Shown in pieces: positions 1 to 8,505 of a stretch of 51,835 nucleotides of DNA (its first letter is position 1; each line of letters opens with the position of its first letter). The stretch is from NCBI GenBank assembly GCA_031277165.1, contig JAISLT010000120.1:1-51835 (forward strand). The letters are read 5' to 3'. The position numbers and the translations under genes were made by a program. The stretch is from Spirochaetaceae bacterium. Lineage in GTDB: Bacteria > Spirochaetota > Spirochaetia > Treponematales > Breznakiellaceae. The notes below the pieces were generated by a model. It was not told where the DNA came from and ran no database searches. It saw nothing but the letters and a program-made list of their open reading frames with translations.

Positions 1-41
1 GACCCACAAATCAAGACCTGATTACAATAATGAAGAACCCA

Positions 42-117
42 GGAGCAAGCTCCGGGGTATGTACCCGGCCTTCCAATCAAGAATTAGGAACCACCAAGGC
101 GCATGAACCTACGGTTC
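42..117 (+). repeat. GxxExxY upstream leader with small inverted repeats
   Basis: The stretch before the broken GxxExxY gene holds a short inverted repeat GGAGC-AA-GCTCC at 42-53, followed directly by CGGGGTAT, and a second one GAACC-TAC-GGTTC at 105-117. The 16-mer GCAAGCTCCGGGGTAT at 45-60 recurs exactly at 16966-16981, where no gene follows. That suggests the leader is part of a dispersed unit that can exist without its gene. Its role is not known. Confidence 0.45.
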
Positions 118-140
118 GCGGGCGCACAAGGGGAAGAAAG

Positions 141-390
141 ATGATTACGCGCGAACAAGAAAAACTCGTCAAAAATGTGCTGGATTGCGCATATGAAGTC
201 CATTCATTTCTGGGACAGGACACTAGAGAGTACCTATCAAACCTGTTTACCGCATGAATTGACACAACAGGGGATTTTTGTGGAATGTGAAAAATCAATA
301 CCTGTTTTATACAAAGGAACAGCCAGTGATTGCGGTTACCGTATTGATATGATGGTCGAACACGGTCAATTTCTCATAGAAAACAAGTGG
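141..390 (+). pseudogene. GxxExxY family protein, frameshifted and 3'-truncated
   Basis: GxxExxY proteins (PF13366, PD-(D/E)XK-like fold, function unknown) are usually about 120-130 residues. Here translation from ATG 141, with the purine-rich AAGGGGAAG just upstream, gives MITREQEKLVKNVLDCAYEV then HSFLGQ. The frame is lost near 215-223, inside the G-x-x-E-x-x-Y motif itself. The next frame continues with LESTYQTCLPHELTQQ and DCGYRIDMMVEHGQFLIENK. Homology to the copy at the right edge of the window stops at about 386, and the gatB stop codon on the other strand begins at 395. The gene therefore has two lesions: a frameshift in the signature motif and loss of the last third. It looks like a dead copy. 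The protein fragments are clear; only the order of events is inferred. Confidence 0.8.
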
Positions 391-392
391 GA

Positions 393-1898
393 TCATTTTA
401 AATTCCTTATTTCCGCCAGCAATCTTTCGATCTGTTCACCGGCAATTCCGGGATCCGCCCGGCCTTCTGTGGCGGCAATGACTTTTCCCACCAGATAGGC
501 AAAGAGGGTTTTGCGGCGTTTTTTATTTTCCGATTCAAGGTTTTGCAGTTCGTTTACCGTGGTTTCTTCCTGGGCTATTATCTTCCGGGCGGTTGCGGCA
601 ATCGCTGCCGGGTCGGTGATCTGTTCCCAGTTGTGGGCCTGTACAATTGCCTTTGGGTCCTTGTTTTCGGATATTACCAGTTCCAGGGTTTGTTTGGCGA
701 GTTTTCCGGTAAGTTTACCCTGGACCTGCATTAGCACCAGCGATGCCAGGCGTGTGGGGCTTAGGGGAAAGGAATCAAGGTCCGCATGGCTGTCCCGGTG
801 AAGGATGTGTTTTATATCCGAAAGAAACCATTTGGCGATTCGGGCCGCAGCGTCTGTTTTAGAGGGGGTCTCTTCCGGCCCCGCCACTGCCGCCGCCACC
901 GCCGCCTCAAAATAATCCGCCGAGGCTTTTTCATCGCAGATAAGCCCGGCTTGTTCGCCGGTTAGGGCGTATTCATCCGCCAGACGTTTAAGCCGGGCTG
1001 CGGGCAGTTCCACCATGGCGCTGTCCACGGAGGCAAGAAAGGCTTCGTCGGGGCAGAACACGGGAAGGTCCGGTTCGGGAAAATAGCGGTAATCCTGGGC
1101 GTTCTCTTTCTGCCGCATGGGGAAGGTCTCGTCCCGGTTTTCGTTCCAAAGCCGGGTTTCCTGAACCACGGTTTTTCCCCCGTCCAGGACTTCGCCCTGG
1201 CGGCGAATCTCGTAGTTAAGGCCAAGTCTAACAAAGCGGGAGGAGTTAAGATTTTTTATTTCAACCTTTTTTCCCAGGCCTTTGCCGGGGAGGTTAATCG
1301 ATACGTTCGCATCCGCCCTAAGGGAGCCCTCTTCCATATTGCCGTCGCAGACCCCAAGGTAACGGACCATCCGCCGAAGCTGCTGAATAAACAACTCCGC
1401 CTCTTCCCCGGTTTCCATGTCCGGTTCGGTAACAATTTCCAGCAGCGAGACCCCCGCCCGGTTGTAGTCCAGCAGGGATACGGTTCCGGTGTGGATCATC
1501 TTTCCCGCATCCTCTTCCAGGTGACATTCCTTGATCCTAACTTTTTTATTGATCTGTTTTCCGTCCGCCCCCAATCCTGCCAGCTCCAGGCAGCCTCCCT
1601 GTCCCAGGGGGGAGGCAAACTGGGAAATCTGGTAGTTCTTGGTCATGTCGGGATAGAAGTACTGTTTACGCTCAAACCAGGTTTTTTCGGGGATCCTGCA
1701 GTTCAGGGCCTTGGCAACCATGCATCCCATGCGCATTGCTTCCAGGTTAAGGGTGGGCAGCACCCCGGGATAGCCCATACACACGGGGCATACATTGGTG
1801 TTAGGCTCGTCCCCAAAGGCTGAACGGCAGCCGCAGAATACCTTGGTTTTGGTTAAAAGATGAATATGAACTTCAAGTCCTATAAACGACTGGTACAC
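393..1898 (-). CDS. gatB: Asp-tRNA(Asn)/Glu-tRNA(Gln) amidotransferase subunit B
   Basis: GatB binds misacylated Glu-tRNA(Gln) or Asp-tRNA(Asn), phosphorylates the attached acid and amidates it with ammonia tunnelled from GatA. The 501-residue product has the usual family length. It opens with YQSFIGLEVHIHLLTKTKVF, followed by the CGC...CPVC metal-binding cysteines and GYPGVLPTLN. The AsnAsp/tRNA-binding tail domain ends in the GRADPGIAGEQIERLL segment typical of the C-terminal YqeY-like domain. The start is GTG at 1898, preceded by AGGAG at good spacing. It is the last gene of gatC-gatA-gatB, 42 bases after gatA. Its 3' end abuts a GxxExxY pseudogene with no terminator visible between them. 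Confidence 0.97.
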   Translation of the reverse strand: MYQSFIGLEVHIHLLTKTKVFCGCRSAFGDEPNTNVCPVCMGYPGVLPTLNLEAMRMGCMVAKALNCRIPEKTWFERKQYFYPDMTKNYQISQFASPLGQGGCLELAGLGADGKQINKKVRIKECHLEEDAGKMIHTGTVSLLDYNRAGVSLLEIVTEPDMETGEEAELFIQQLRRMVRYLGVCDGNMEEGSLRADANVSINLPGKGLGKKVEIKNLNSSRFVRLGLNYEIRRQGEVLDGGKTVVQETRLWNENRDETFPMRQKENAQDYRYFPEPDLPVFCPDEAFLASVDSAMVELPAARLKRLADEYALTGEQAGLICDEKASADYFEAAVAAAVAGPEETPSKTDAAARIAKWFLSDIKHILHRDSHADLDSFPLSPTRLASLVLMQVQGKLTGKLAKQTLELVISENKDPKAIVQAHNWEQITDPAAIAATARKIIAQEETTVNELQNLESENKKRRKTLFAYLVGKVIAATEGRADPGIAGEQIERLLAEIRNLK

Positions 1899-1940
1899 GG
1901 TTCACTCCTCTTTACTATGCTTACATTGTCCATACCTGTT

Positions 1941-3698
1941 TTAGCCTGTCCGGGGCTTCCAAAAGGTCCGGTACCCCTCCGGATGGGGAAAGGGATAGGC
2001 CCCTTCGTAAGCTTCCACAAGGTCCAGCAGTTTTGCTTCGGAGAAGGCCCGGCCTAAGAGTTGGACCCCCACGGGGAGTCCCCCTTCAAGGGATGCGGGA
2101 AAGGATATGGCCGGAAGACCGGCGAGGTTTGCACAGCAGGTATAGAGATCGGCGGCTTTCTGGGCAAAGGCGGAAAGGGAACTGGGGCCTCGTCCGAAGG
2201 CCCGGCTTGGGAATACCGGCAAAAGTATGGCATCAACCTTGCCGGAACCGGAGGCTCGGTCCTGCGCCGGGTCCCCGGGGTTCCGGTCCTGGCCGCCGCC
2301 GGGAACTTTGCCATGGCCGGAAGTTTTGCCATAGCCGGGGCCTTCGCCGTGGTCTGTCCCCAGGAGGGTTTCAAAATCCGACCGAATTCCTGCCCGGATT
2401 CTTTGGGCCCGCAGATAATAACGGTCCTGGAAGCCGGAACGGAGTACAAAGGTTCCCAAGAGAATCCGGAGTTTTACCTCGCGGCCAAAACCTTCTTCCC
2501 GTGTTTTGTCGATAAGCTCGTCGGGATTTTCCGCCCACTGGGGGCGCCGGCCGTACCGGACTCCGTCAAAGCGGGCAAGATTTGCGCTGGCTTCGGCGGC
2601 GGCAATGGTGTAGTACGCCGGTACGCCGTATTTAAGGCGGGGTATTTCCACGTCCACCAGGGTACAGCCCATGGACGCAAACCGTTCCTTGGCAAGTTCA
2701 AAGCCCCGGCGGACCTCGGCTTCAAGTTCTGCGGCCTGGGCGGCGATTTCCAGGGATGCGGTTTCGCCGGCGGGGCCGGCGGCGGCGGCCTGGGCCACCG
2801 CCTGGGCCACCGCTTCCGGGGACAGGACCCCGATGGTGAAGCCGGCGATAGTTCCCGGGGTTTTACCGCCGGTTTCGCCGGCGGGGTATGGGCCGCTCCG
2901 GGAATCCGGGCCAGGGTTTTTCTCCGGCGCATAGAGGGGCGGCGCTCCGGCGGGGGGATCCCGGGAGGTATCGTCCAGGGGGTCCCGGCCGCGGATTGCG
3001 GCAAAGACCGCTCGGGTCCGGGCGGCGGTATCGGCGAGGATCCCTATGCCTTCCAGGCTTGAGGCATAGGCCACAAGGCCGTAGCGGGAAACGGCGCCAT
3101 AGGTTGGCTTAAGACCCACCACTCCGCAGAAGGCCGCGGGCTGGCGTACCGATCCCCCGGTATCGCTGCCCAGGGCAAAGGGAACGATCCCGGCGGCCAC
3201 TGCGGCGGCGGATCCGCCGGAGGAACCGCCGGGGACCCGGCTTGTATCCCAAGGGTTGTTGGTTTGTTTAATGCCCGAATTATCCGTTGAAGAGCCCATG
3301 CCAAATTCGTCGAGGTTTGTTTTGCCGATAACTTCGGCGCCGGCGGCCTGGAGGGCCAGGACCGCGGTGGCCGTGTAGGGGGACCGGAAACCGGCCAGGA
3401 GTTTTGAGCCGCAGCTTAGGGAAAAATCCTTTACGGCGATATTGTCTTTTACCGCAAAGGGCATGTCCCTGATAAGGGCCGCGGCTTTTTCGGGAAGGCC
3501 GGGGCGTTGCGGGGCGGAAAGGCCGTCATGGTTTTGCCCTGGGCGGGCCACGGTGCCCCGCAGAGGGGGGAGTGGAGAAGCCTCCGGCTTCGGAACGGGG
3601 GGGGAGGCTTCCCCCCCCCCTGGGTCAATAAAGGCGCCGATTTTTTCTTCCCAGGCCGCAAGGTACGGCAGAAAGCCTTCGGGTGGTTCATAGGACAT
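1941..3698 (-). CDS. gatA: Asp-tRNA(Asn)/Glu-tRNA(Gln) amidotransferase subunit A
   Basis: GatA is the glutaminase of the GatCAB complex. The amidase signature is intact: Lys84 in FAVKDNIAVKD, Ser159 in GGSSGGSAAAV and Ser183 in SDTGGSVRQPAAFCG, with the spacing of the catalytic Lys-Ser-Ser triad. At 585 residues it is about 100 longer than usual. The excess lies in Gly/Pro/Asp-rich insertions near residues 27-70, around 245-275, and at roughly 440-485, all outside the catalytic core. The first insertion is encoded by a run of 10 G followed by a run of 8 C (coding strand), still in frame. ATG 3698 has AGGAAA upstream. It lies 14 bases after gatC. Confidence 0.96.
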   Translation of the reverse strand: MSYEPPEGFLPYLAAWEEKIGAFIDPGGGEASPPVPKPEASPLPPLRGTVARPGQNHDGLSAPQRPGLPEKAAALIRDMPFAVKDNIAVKDFSLSCGSKLLAGFRSPYTATAVLALQAAGAEVIGKTNLDEFGMGSSTDNSGIKQTNNPWDTSRVPGGSSGGSAAAVAAGIVPFALGSDTGGSVRQPAAFCGVVGLKPTYGAVSRYGLVAYASSLEGIGILADTAARTRAVFAAIRGRDPLDDTSRDPPAGAPPLYAPEKNPGPDSRSGPYPAGETGGKTPGTIAGFTIGVLSPEAVAQAVAQAAAAGPAGETASLEIAAQAAELEAEVRRGFELAKERFASMGCTLVDVEIPRLKYGVPAYYTIAAAEASANLARFDGVRYGRRPQWAENPDELIDKTREEGFGREVKLRILLGTFVLRSGFQDRYYLRAQRIRAGIRSDFETLLGTDHGEGPGYGKTSGHGKVPGGGQDRNPGDPAQDRASGSGKVDAILLPVFPSRAFGRGPSSLSAFAQKAADLYTCCANLAGLPAISFPASLEGGLPVGVQLLGRAFSEAKLLDLVEAYEGAYPFPHPEGYRTFWKPRTG

Positions 3699-3712
3699 GG
3701 GTTATTTCCTGC

Positions 3713-4027
3713 TTATAACACATTGGGGATTACAATAAAGGCGCCGTCCCGGTCGCCGGCGTTTTTAAGTAAGTCGTCCCGGGAAACCGGGATTTGGCCG
3801 GCCGGCGCCGCATCCCCCCGAAAATGGCCGCTGTTTACCAGGGCTGAACCTGCGGCCTGACCGGAGGCTATTCCCGCCGCCGGAACGGGGACTTCGGCAT
3901 CCGCCCCCTGCATGAGGGCAAAAAATCCAAGCATCTGCTCGAACGCGGGAAGGGCCGCGGTAAGTTCTTCCCCGTTGATGTTAAGGTGGGCCAAGGCGGC
4001 GGTTTCCTCTAGTTCTTTCCGGTCCAT
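3713..4027 (-). CDS. gatC: Asp-tRNA(Asn)/Glu-tRNA(Gln) amidotransferase subunit C
   Basis: GatC is the small belt subunit that wraps around GatA and GatB. The N-terminus MDRKELEETAALAHLNINGE matches the family's first helix, and the C-terminus LLKNAGDRDGAFIVIPNVL fits the usual R-x-x-x-F-x-V-P ending. A stretch of about 25 Ala/Gly-rich residues is inserted between the two halves. An in-frame ATG at 4042 would add MQLLF; ATG 4027 is preferred because the family starts there. Neither has a Shine-Dalgarno sequence, and AT-rich DNA immediately upstream could place a promoter at the start codon. First gene of gatCAB. Confidence 0.88.
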   Translation of the reverse strand: MDRKELEETAALAHLNINGEELTAALPAFEQMLGFFALMQGADAEVPVPAAGIASGQAAGSALVNSGHFRGDAAPAGQIPVSRDDLLKNAGDRDGAFIVIPNVL

Positions 4028-4166
4028 GAATAATAATTGCATATTTTGGTATATTTATGCAATACGCCGGGGGCTTGCTTTCCGAAGGCGGTGCGCAGGC
4101 GCCGCGTTTTCCCGCTGGTCCTGTGGACTGTGCGGGGCTGTTCCACAGCTTTGTTTCCGGAACCGC

Positions 4167-5384
4167 TTAGTTTTTTGGGGTGTTCTTGGCGGTCTCTTCT
4201 TCCAGTTCCTGTTGCAGCCGTTTTTCGTGGCTTATGTCCTGGAGGTTTCCCAGGATAAACAGTCTGCCCTGGCCCCGGTCCACAGGGACAAAGGTGCAGC
4301 GGAGGATCCTTTCGGCCTTGGTTTTAGGGCTCTGGTACACCATTTCCTGGATGGGGTTAAGGTTTTCAAGCATCTTGGCGTCAAGTTTATGGCTTTCCGC
4401 CCGGGCCCGGTTAAAGATAAGTACAAAGTACTCCATAAGGTTTTTAAGCCGTTGTTCCTGTAATTGGGGGCTAAGGAGATCGGTAAATTTTTTGCCCTCC
4501 AGGTTATCTATATCCAAAACAGTTTCCAGGGCCCGGGAATAATTTCCCTGGATAATAAAATTCTTGTCCATAAAAAAGAGTCCCACCTTAAGGGCGTCCT
4601 TCATGGCGTTGATGGTGTCCCGCTCGTCCTTTAAATCCCGGGAAACCGCTTCCGCCGCCGCCCGGGCCGCCTCGGCGGCATCCCGCAGTTCCCGCAGGCG
4701 CCGGTTCTGCCGGTTTACCCCCCGGATCATATACAGGTATGCGGCAAGCCCCGCAAAGACAAAAACCGCGGATACGATCAATTCCTGCAGGATCAGGGGC
4801 AGAAAGCGCTGGGTTATATGGGCCTGGAAGTCGCAGCCCACAAATCCCACGGGCTTTCCCGCGGAATTAAGGATTGGACCGTAGGTGGAAATGGTCCAGC
4901 CCCATTCACTGTCATAATCGATGCTGCTGGTTTGTATGGTCCCGGTTTCCAGGGTTCGCAGAATGGGTTTGCTGTACCGTTTAATATCCTCTTCTGTTCC
5001 GGGGGAAGAAAAGATTCCGGTATTACCGGGGGCCGCACTGCCGTCCACGATGTACCGGAAGACCGTCCCTTCCGCCTGGGCCATGGTATAAAGGTAAATG
5101 GCGCTGGTTTCTGCCTTAAGGTTCAAAAGCTGGCGGTGGGTTTCCTTAAAATAGGGATCTTCCATGGTTGGATTTTTACTGAACCGTTCAAAGGCATCCC
5201 CGTCGATAAGTTCCATGGCCTTTTTTACAATGGGTATACCAAGCTCGGCGCTGATCGTTTCCGCCAATCCCATAAGCTGCCGGTACGCTGTAACAAGAAC
5301 CCCCGAATAAATGGCCGCAATAAAAAGGATAAAGAAAAAGGTAAACCGTCTTTTTAACGAAAAATCCTTGGAAGACTGTTTCAT
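4167..5384 (-). CDS. Membrane-bound PAS sensor protein without an output domain
   Basis: The 405-residue protein has an N-terminal membrane segment (about residues 13-35, FFFILFIAAIYSGVLVTAY). An extracytoplasmic sensing domain of about 160 residues follows, then a second membrane helix near 200-220. Next come an Arg/Glu/Ala-rich coiled coil and a PAS-like domain beginning GLFFMDKNFIIQGNYS and ending LFILGNLQDISHEKRLQQEL. Translation stops 11 residues after that coiled-coil exit, before any histidine kinase, HPt, GGDEF or methyl-accepting domain. Either it is a stand-alone ligand-sensing partner or it is truncated. It follows dapA by 17 bases, so it is probably cotranscribed with lysine biosynthesis genes. 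Ligand and partner are not readable from the sequence. Confidence 0.7.
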   Translation of the reverse strand: MKQSSKDFSLKRRFTFFFILFIAAIYSGVLVTAYRQLMGLAETISAELGIPIVKKAMELIDGDAFERFSKNPTMEDPYFKETHRQLLNLKAETSAIYLYTMAQAEGTVFRYIVDGSAAPGNTGIFSSPGTEEDIKRYSKPILRTLETGTIQTSSIDYDSEWGWTISTYGPILNSAGKPVGFVGCDFQAHITQRFLPLILQELIVSAVFVFAGLAAYLYMIRGVNRQNRRLRELRDAAEAARAAAEAVSRDLKDERDTINAMKDALKVGLFFMDKNFIIQGNYSRALETVLDIDNLEGKKFTDLLSPQLQEQRLKNLMEYFVLIFNRARAESHKLDAKMLENLNPIQEMVYQSPKTKAERILRCTFVPVDRGQGRLFILGNLQDISHEKRLQQELEEETAKNTPKN

Positions 5385-5401
5385 CCCGGGCCTCCTGTAC
5401 C

Positions 5402-6313
5402 TTACTCTTTTATGGCAAACCCCGCATTTAGCAGGGTCTGCCGCACTATTTTTTCGCTGGCCGCTGAAAGAGGGCCCAGGGGAAGCCGCACGGGACCGGC
5501 GGGCAGGGCCGCCCAGTTCATGGCGGTCTTTATCGGCACCGGATTGGTTTCGATAAAGGCGTGCTTCATTAGGGGGAGCAGTTCATAGTGGAGGCGGCGG
5601 GCCTCTGCAAAGTCTCCCCCCAGCGAGGCCCCCACCAGGGCGGCAATTTTTTTGGGAACCAGGTTTGAAATAACCGAGATAAGCCCGTCGCCCCCCAGGG
5701 CCAGGAGGGGCAGGGTAAAGCTGTCGTCCCCGGCAAGGACCCAAAAGGGCCGGGGGGTGTTTTTTCGGGGCAGGGCGATACGATCGATTATTTCCATCAT
5801 TTGGGTAATATCGCCGGAAGCTTCTTTAACCCCCACAATGCCCGGAATGTCCGCAAGTTTTTCCATCAGGGAAACGGGTATGTTCCGCCCGGTTCGGGAG
5901 GCGATGTTGTAAATGATCACCGGCAGTCCCGGGGCGGCGGCGGTTTCGAAGTGCCGTAGTATCCCGGAATCGTTGGGTTTGTTGTAATAGGGGGTTACCA
6001 CCAGCACCGCATCGGCCCCCAGATCCCGGGCCCTTTTTACATACCCTTCCATGTGCCTGGTGGAGTTGGACCCGGCCCCAATGATTAGGGGTACCCGGCC
6101 GGCGTTTTCTTCCACCGCTATTTTAATCAGGGTCTCCTCTTCGGTATCGTCCAGGGTTGGGTTTTCGCCGGTGGTACCCAGGGGTACCAGCCCGTCGATG
6201 CCCGCTTCTATCTGGAAGGCAATAAGCCGGCGGAAGCCGTCATAATCAACTTCGCCGTTTTCCCCCATGGGGGTAACCAGGGCCGTGTAGGCCCCCTTAA
6301 ATTCCCTGTTCAT
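5402..6313 (-). CDS. dapA: 4-hydroxy-tetrahydrodipicolinate synthase
   Basis: DapA condenses pyruvate with aspartate semialdehyde, the first committed step to diaminopimelate and lysine. The 303-residue length is normal. Visible landmarks are the GLVPLGTTGENPTL substrate-binding loop, the TPYYNKPN tyrosine motif, and IVGVKEASGD carrying the Schiff-base lysine. ATG 6313 overlaps the dapB stop by four bases (ATGA), so the two are translationally coupled. It is the third gene of lysC-dapB-dapA. Confidence 0.97.
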   Translation of the reverse strand: MNREFKGAYTALVTPMGENGEVDYDGFRRLIAFQIEAGIDGLVPLGTTGENPTLDDTEEETLIKIAVEENAGRVPLIIGAGSNSTRHMEGYVKRARDLGADAVLVVTPYYNKPNDSGILRHFETAAAPGLPVIIYNIASRTGRNIPVSLMEKLADIPGIVGVKEASGDITQMMEIIDRIALPRKNTPRPFWVLAGDDSFTLPLLALGGDGLISVISNLVPKKIAALVGASLGGDFAEARRLHYELLPLMKHAFIETNPVPIKTAMNWAALPAGPVRLPLGPLSAASEKIVRQTLLNAGFAIKE

Positions 6314-7068
6314 GGCAGTATATCCTTTAAAACATCATCCATGGTAAATACCCCCCGCCGTCTGCGGGGGCCGCCCGGCGGAAGGGGACCGGCCAGCCAT
6401 TCCGCGGCGATGACCGCACCCAGGGCAAACCCTTCCCGGCTGCGGGCGGTATGGCTTATTTCTATGGAATCCGAGGGGGAGTCAAAAACCAGGGAATGTA
6501 TCCCGGGGACCGATCCCACCCGAAGGCTGGTAAAATGAACGGCGTCTTTTTCCGGGCTGTTCCCCGGCTGTTCCCAAAGGACCTTTTTTTTCCTGGTCAT
6601 GGCGGCCAGGACCCGGTCCATCAGAATTTTGGCGGTTCCGGAGGGGCTGTCCGCTTTTTTATTGTGGTGAATTTCCAGGCCCCCCAGGTCGTATTCCTCG
6701 AAGGGATCCATCAGGGCCGCCGCATAGGCCGCCAGGCGGAAAAAGATCTGTACCCCCAGGGAAAAATTCGAGGACCACAGCAGGGCCCCGCCCCCCGCTT
6801 CCACGGCGGCGCTTACCTCGGGGAGCTTATCGTACCAGCCGGTGGATCCCGAAACCACCGCCATCCCCGCGGCGGCGGCGGCCTTGATGTTTTCCGCCGC
6901 CGCTCCGGGGCCGGTAAATTCCAGGAGCACATCCGCCTTGGCGGGTTCGTAGGCTTCGCCGGGCCTGTGGGCCGGATCCAGGACCGTCACGATCCGGTGT
7001 CCCCTGGCAATGGAGAGGGTTTCAAGGATCCGCCCCATCCTTCCGTACCCGATTAAGCCGATGTTCAC
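6310..7068 (-). CDS. dapB: 4-hydroxy-tetrahydrodipicolinate reductase
   Basis: DapB reduces the DapA product with NAD(P)H. The Rossmann glycine motif is IGLIGYGRMGRIL at the N-terminus. The later LEIHHNKKADSPSGTA contains the catalytic His and Lys and the substrate-binding SGTA loop. Length is 252 residues, normal for the family. The start is GTG at 7068, which overlaps the lysC stop (GTGA) and has AGGAAGG upstream inside lysC. Middle gene of a tightly overlapped three-gene operon. Confidence 0.96.
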   Translation of the reverse strand: MNIGLIGYGRMGRILETLSIARGHRIVTVLDPAHRPGEAYEPAKADVLLEFTGPGAAAENIKAAAAAGMAVVSGSTGWYDKLPEVSAAVEAGGGALLWSSNFSLGVQIFFRLAAYAAALMDPFEEYDLGGLEIHHNKKADSPSGTAKILMDRVLAAMTRKKKVLWEQPGNSPEKDAVHFTSLRVGSVPGIHSLVFDSPSDSIEISHTARSREGFALGAVIAAEWLAGPLPPGGPRRRRGVFTMDDVLKDILP

Positions 7069-8483
7069 CGGCCTTCCTTTTTTTTAGGATCCAAGGCGCT
7101 TCCCCCCTTGGACGGAGAATCTTTAGGCGCCGGCTTTTTTTTGCCGGCCATTTCGTCAAAAAAGAACCGGTGCAGTTCCTTAACCAGGCTGGGGGCTTCG
7201 TCGTCGTTCACAATAAAGCTGGTGTTTACCTTGCTTGCCCCATGGGAAACCATCTGCACCTGAATTCCCGTTTTTTTACAAATTCCAAAGGCCTCGTGCA
7301 GTATTTCCGAAGAACGGCGCACATCCCCTATGATGGTTACAATGGCCTTGCCCGTTTTTACCTCCACCCCGGCGTATTCAGAAAGTTCCCGCATTACCGG
7401 GGTCAGGTCCTTTTCCCCGTCCAAGGTAAGGGAAACGGAAACTTCGCTGGTGGCCACCATGTCGATGGAGATGCCGTTCTTGGAAAATTCAGAAAAGACC
7501 CCCGCTAAAAATCCCGGCTGGCCGAGCATGCGGGTGGACACAATGTCCACCAGGGTAATGTTTTTCTTGCTGGTGATAGCCCGGATCCGGGGGGCGTTCT
7601 TAACCGGCCCCGCCTCGATGCGGGTGCCGGGGGCCGCGGGGTTGTAGGAATTTTTTACCAGTACCGGGGTTTTGGTTTTCATACAGGGCTGCATGGCCCG
7701 GGGGTGCAATACCTGGGCGCCGAAATAGGCAAGTTCCGCCGCCTCTTCGTAGGTAACCGTATCCACCGGGCGGGCGTCCTTTACCACGGCGGGATCCGCG
7801 GTAAGGATGCCGTCCACATCCTTCCATATTTGAACTTCCCCGGCCTTGCAGGCCGCGGCAATAACGGTGGCGGAAAGATCCGAGCCCCCCCGGCCAAGGG
7901 TGGTGATGTTTCCGTTTTCGTCCTTGGCAATAAAACCGGTAATTACCGGAAGCACCCCCTCTGCAATAAGGGTAGGCAGAAAGGAGGAGATGCGGACCCA
8001 GCTTTCCCTGCGCAGCTCCGCCTGGCCGAAGGTGGAATCCGAAAGAAATCCCCCATCCCAGGCATCAATGGGCCGGGCGTTTAACTTTAGGGTCCGCAGG
8101 TATGCGGCAACAATGCGGACCGACATCCGTTCCCCAAAGGACAGCAGACAGTCCCGGGTTCTTCCGGTTAGTTCCCTGGTAAGGGATATTCCCGTAAGGA
8201 GGCTTCCCAGTTCCCAAATAAGGTTTTTGATTTCCCGCTGCAGCGGCGCCCCCAGGGCCAGCTCTGAAATTGCCGAAAGATACAGCTCTTCTATCTTTTC
8301 TATGGTGACGAACCCCTTGTTTAAGGCCCCGGCGGCCGCTTCCAAAAGGTAGTCCGTGGTATCCCCCATGGCGGAAAGGACCAGCACGGGCTTATATTTA
8401 ATTCTGCCCTGAACAATTTCCCCCACATTCCGTATCCGCCCGGCGCCGGCCAGCGAACTGCCGCCGAATTTCATTACTATCAT
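7065..8483 (-). CDS. lysC: Aspartate kinase (monofunctional)
   Basis: Aspartate kinase phosphorylates aspartate at the head of the lysine, threonine, methionine and diaminopimelate pathways. The N-terminus MIVMKFGGSSLAGAGRI is the KFGGSS nucleotide-binding signature, and TLGRGGSDLSATVIAAA follows in the kinase domain. The C-terminal part from about residue 300 carries two ACT domains (VDIVSTRMLGQPGFLAGVF and IVTIIGDVRRSSEILHEAF), the usual site of amino-acid feedback. No homoserine dehydrogenase domain is attached. ATG 8483 has AAGGAT upstream and lies 22 bases after the leucine-rich repeat gene, so read-through from that gene is possible. Confidence 0.96.
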   Translation of the reverse strand: MIVMKFGGSSLAGAGRIRNVGEIVQGRIKYKPVLVLSAMGDTTDYLLEAAAGALNKGFVTIEKIEELYLSAISELALGAPLQREIKNLIWELGSLLTGISLTRELTGRTRDCLLSFGERMSVRIVAAYLRTLKLNARPIDAWDGGFLSDSTFGQAELRRESWVRISSFLPTLIAEGVLPVITGFIAKDENGNITTLGRGGSDLSATVIAAACKAGEVQIWKDVDGILTADPAVVKDARPVDTVTYEEAAELAYFGAQVLHPRAMQPCMKTKTPVLVKNSYNPAAPGTRIEAGPVKNAPRIRAITSKKNITLVDIVSTRMLGQPGFLAGVFSEFSKNGISIDMVATSEVSVSLTLDGEKDLTPVMRELSEYAGVEVKTGKAIVTIIGDVRRSSEILHEAFGICKKTGIQVQMVSHGASKVNTSFIVNDDEAPSLVKELHRFFFDEMAGKKKPAPKDSPSKGGSALDPKKKEGR

Positions 8484-8505
8484 GAAAAATCCTTACTGTG
8501 CATGA

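Noticed and set aside
2061-3062. Long plus-strand frame opposite gatA
   Set aside because: Antisense shadow of a clear gatA with conserved catalytic residues.
4121-4148. Inverted repeat CTGTGGA...TCCACAG after the PAS sensor gene
   Set aside because: Seven-base arms with a 14-base loop and no T-run; too weak to call a terminator.
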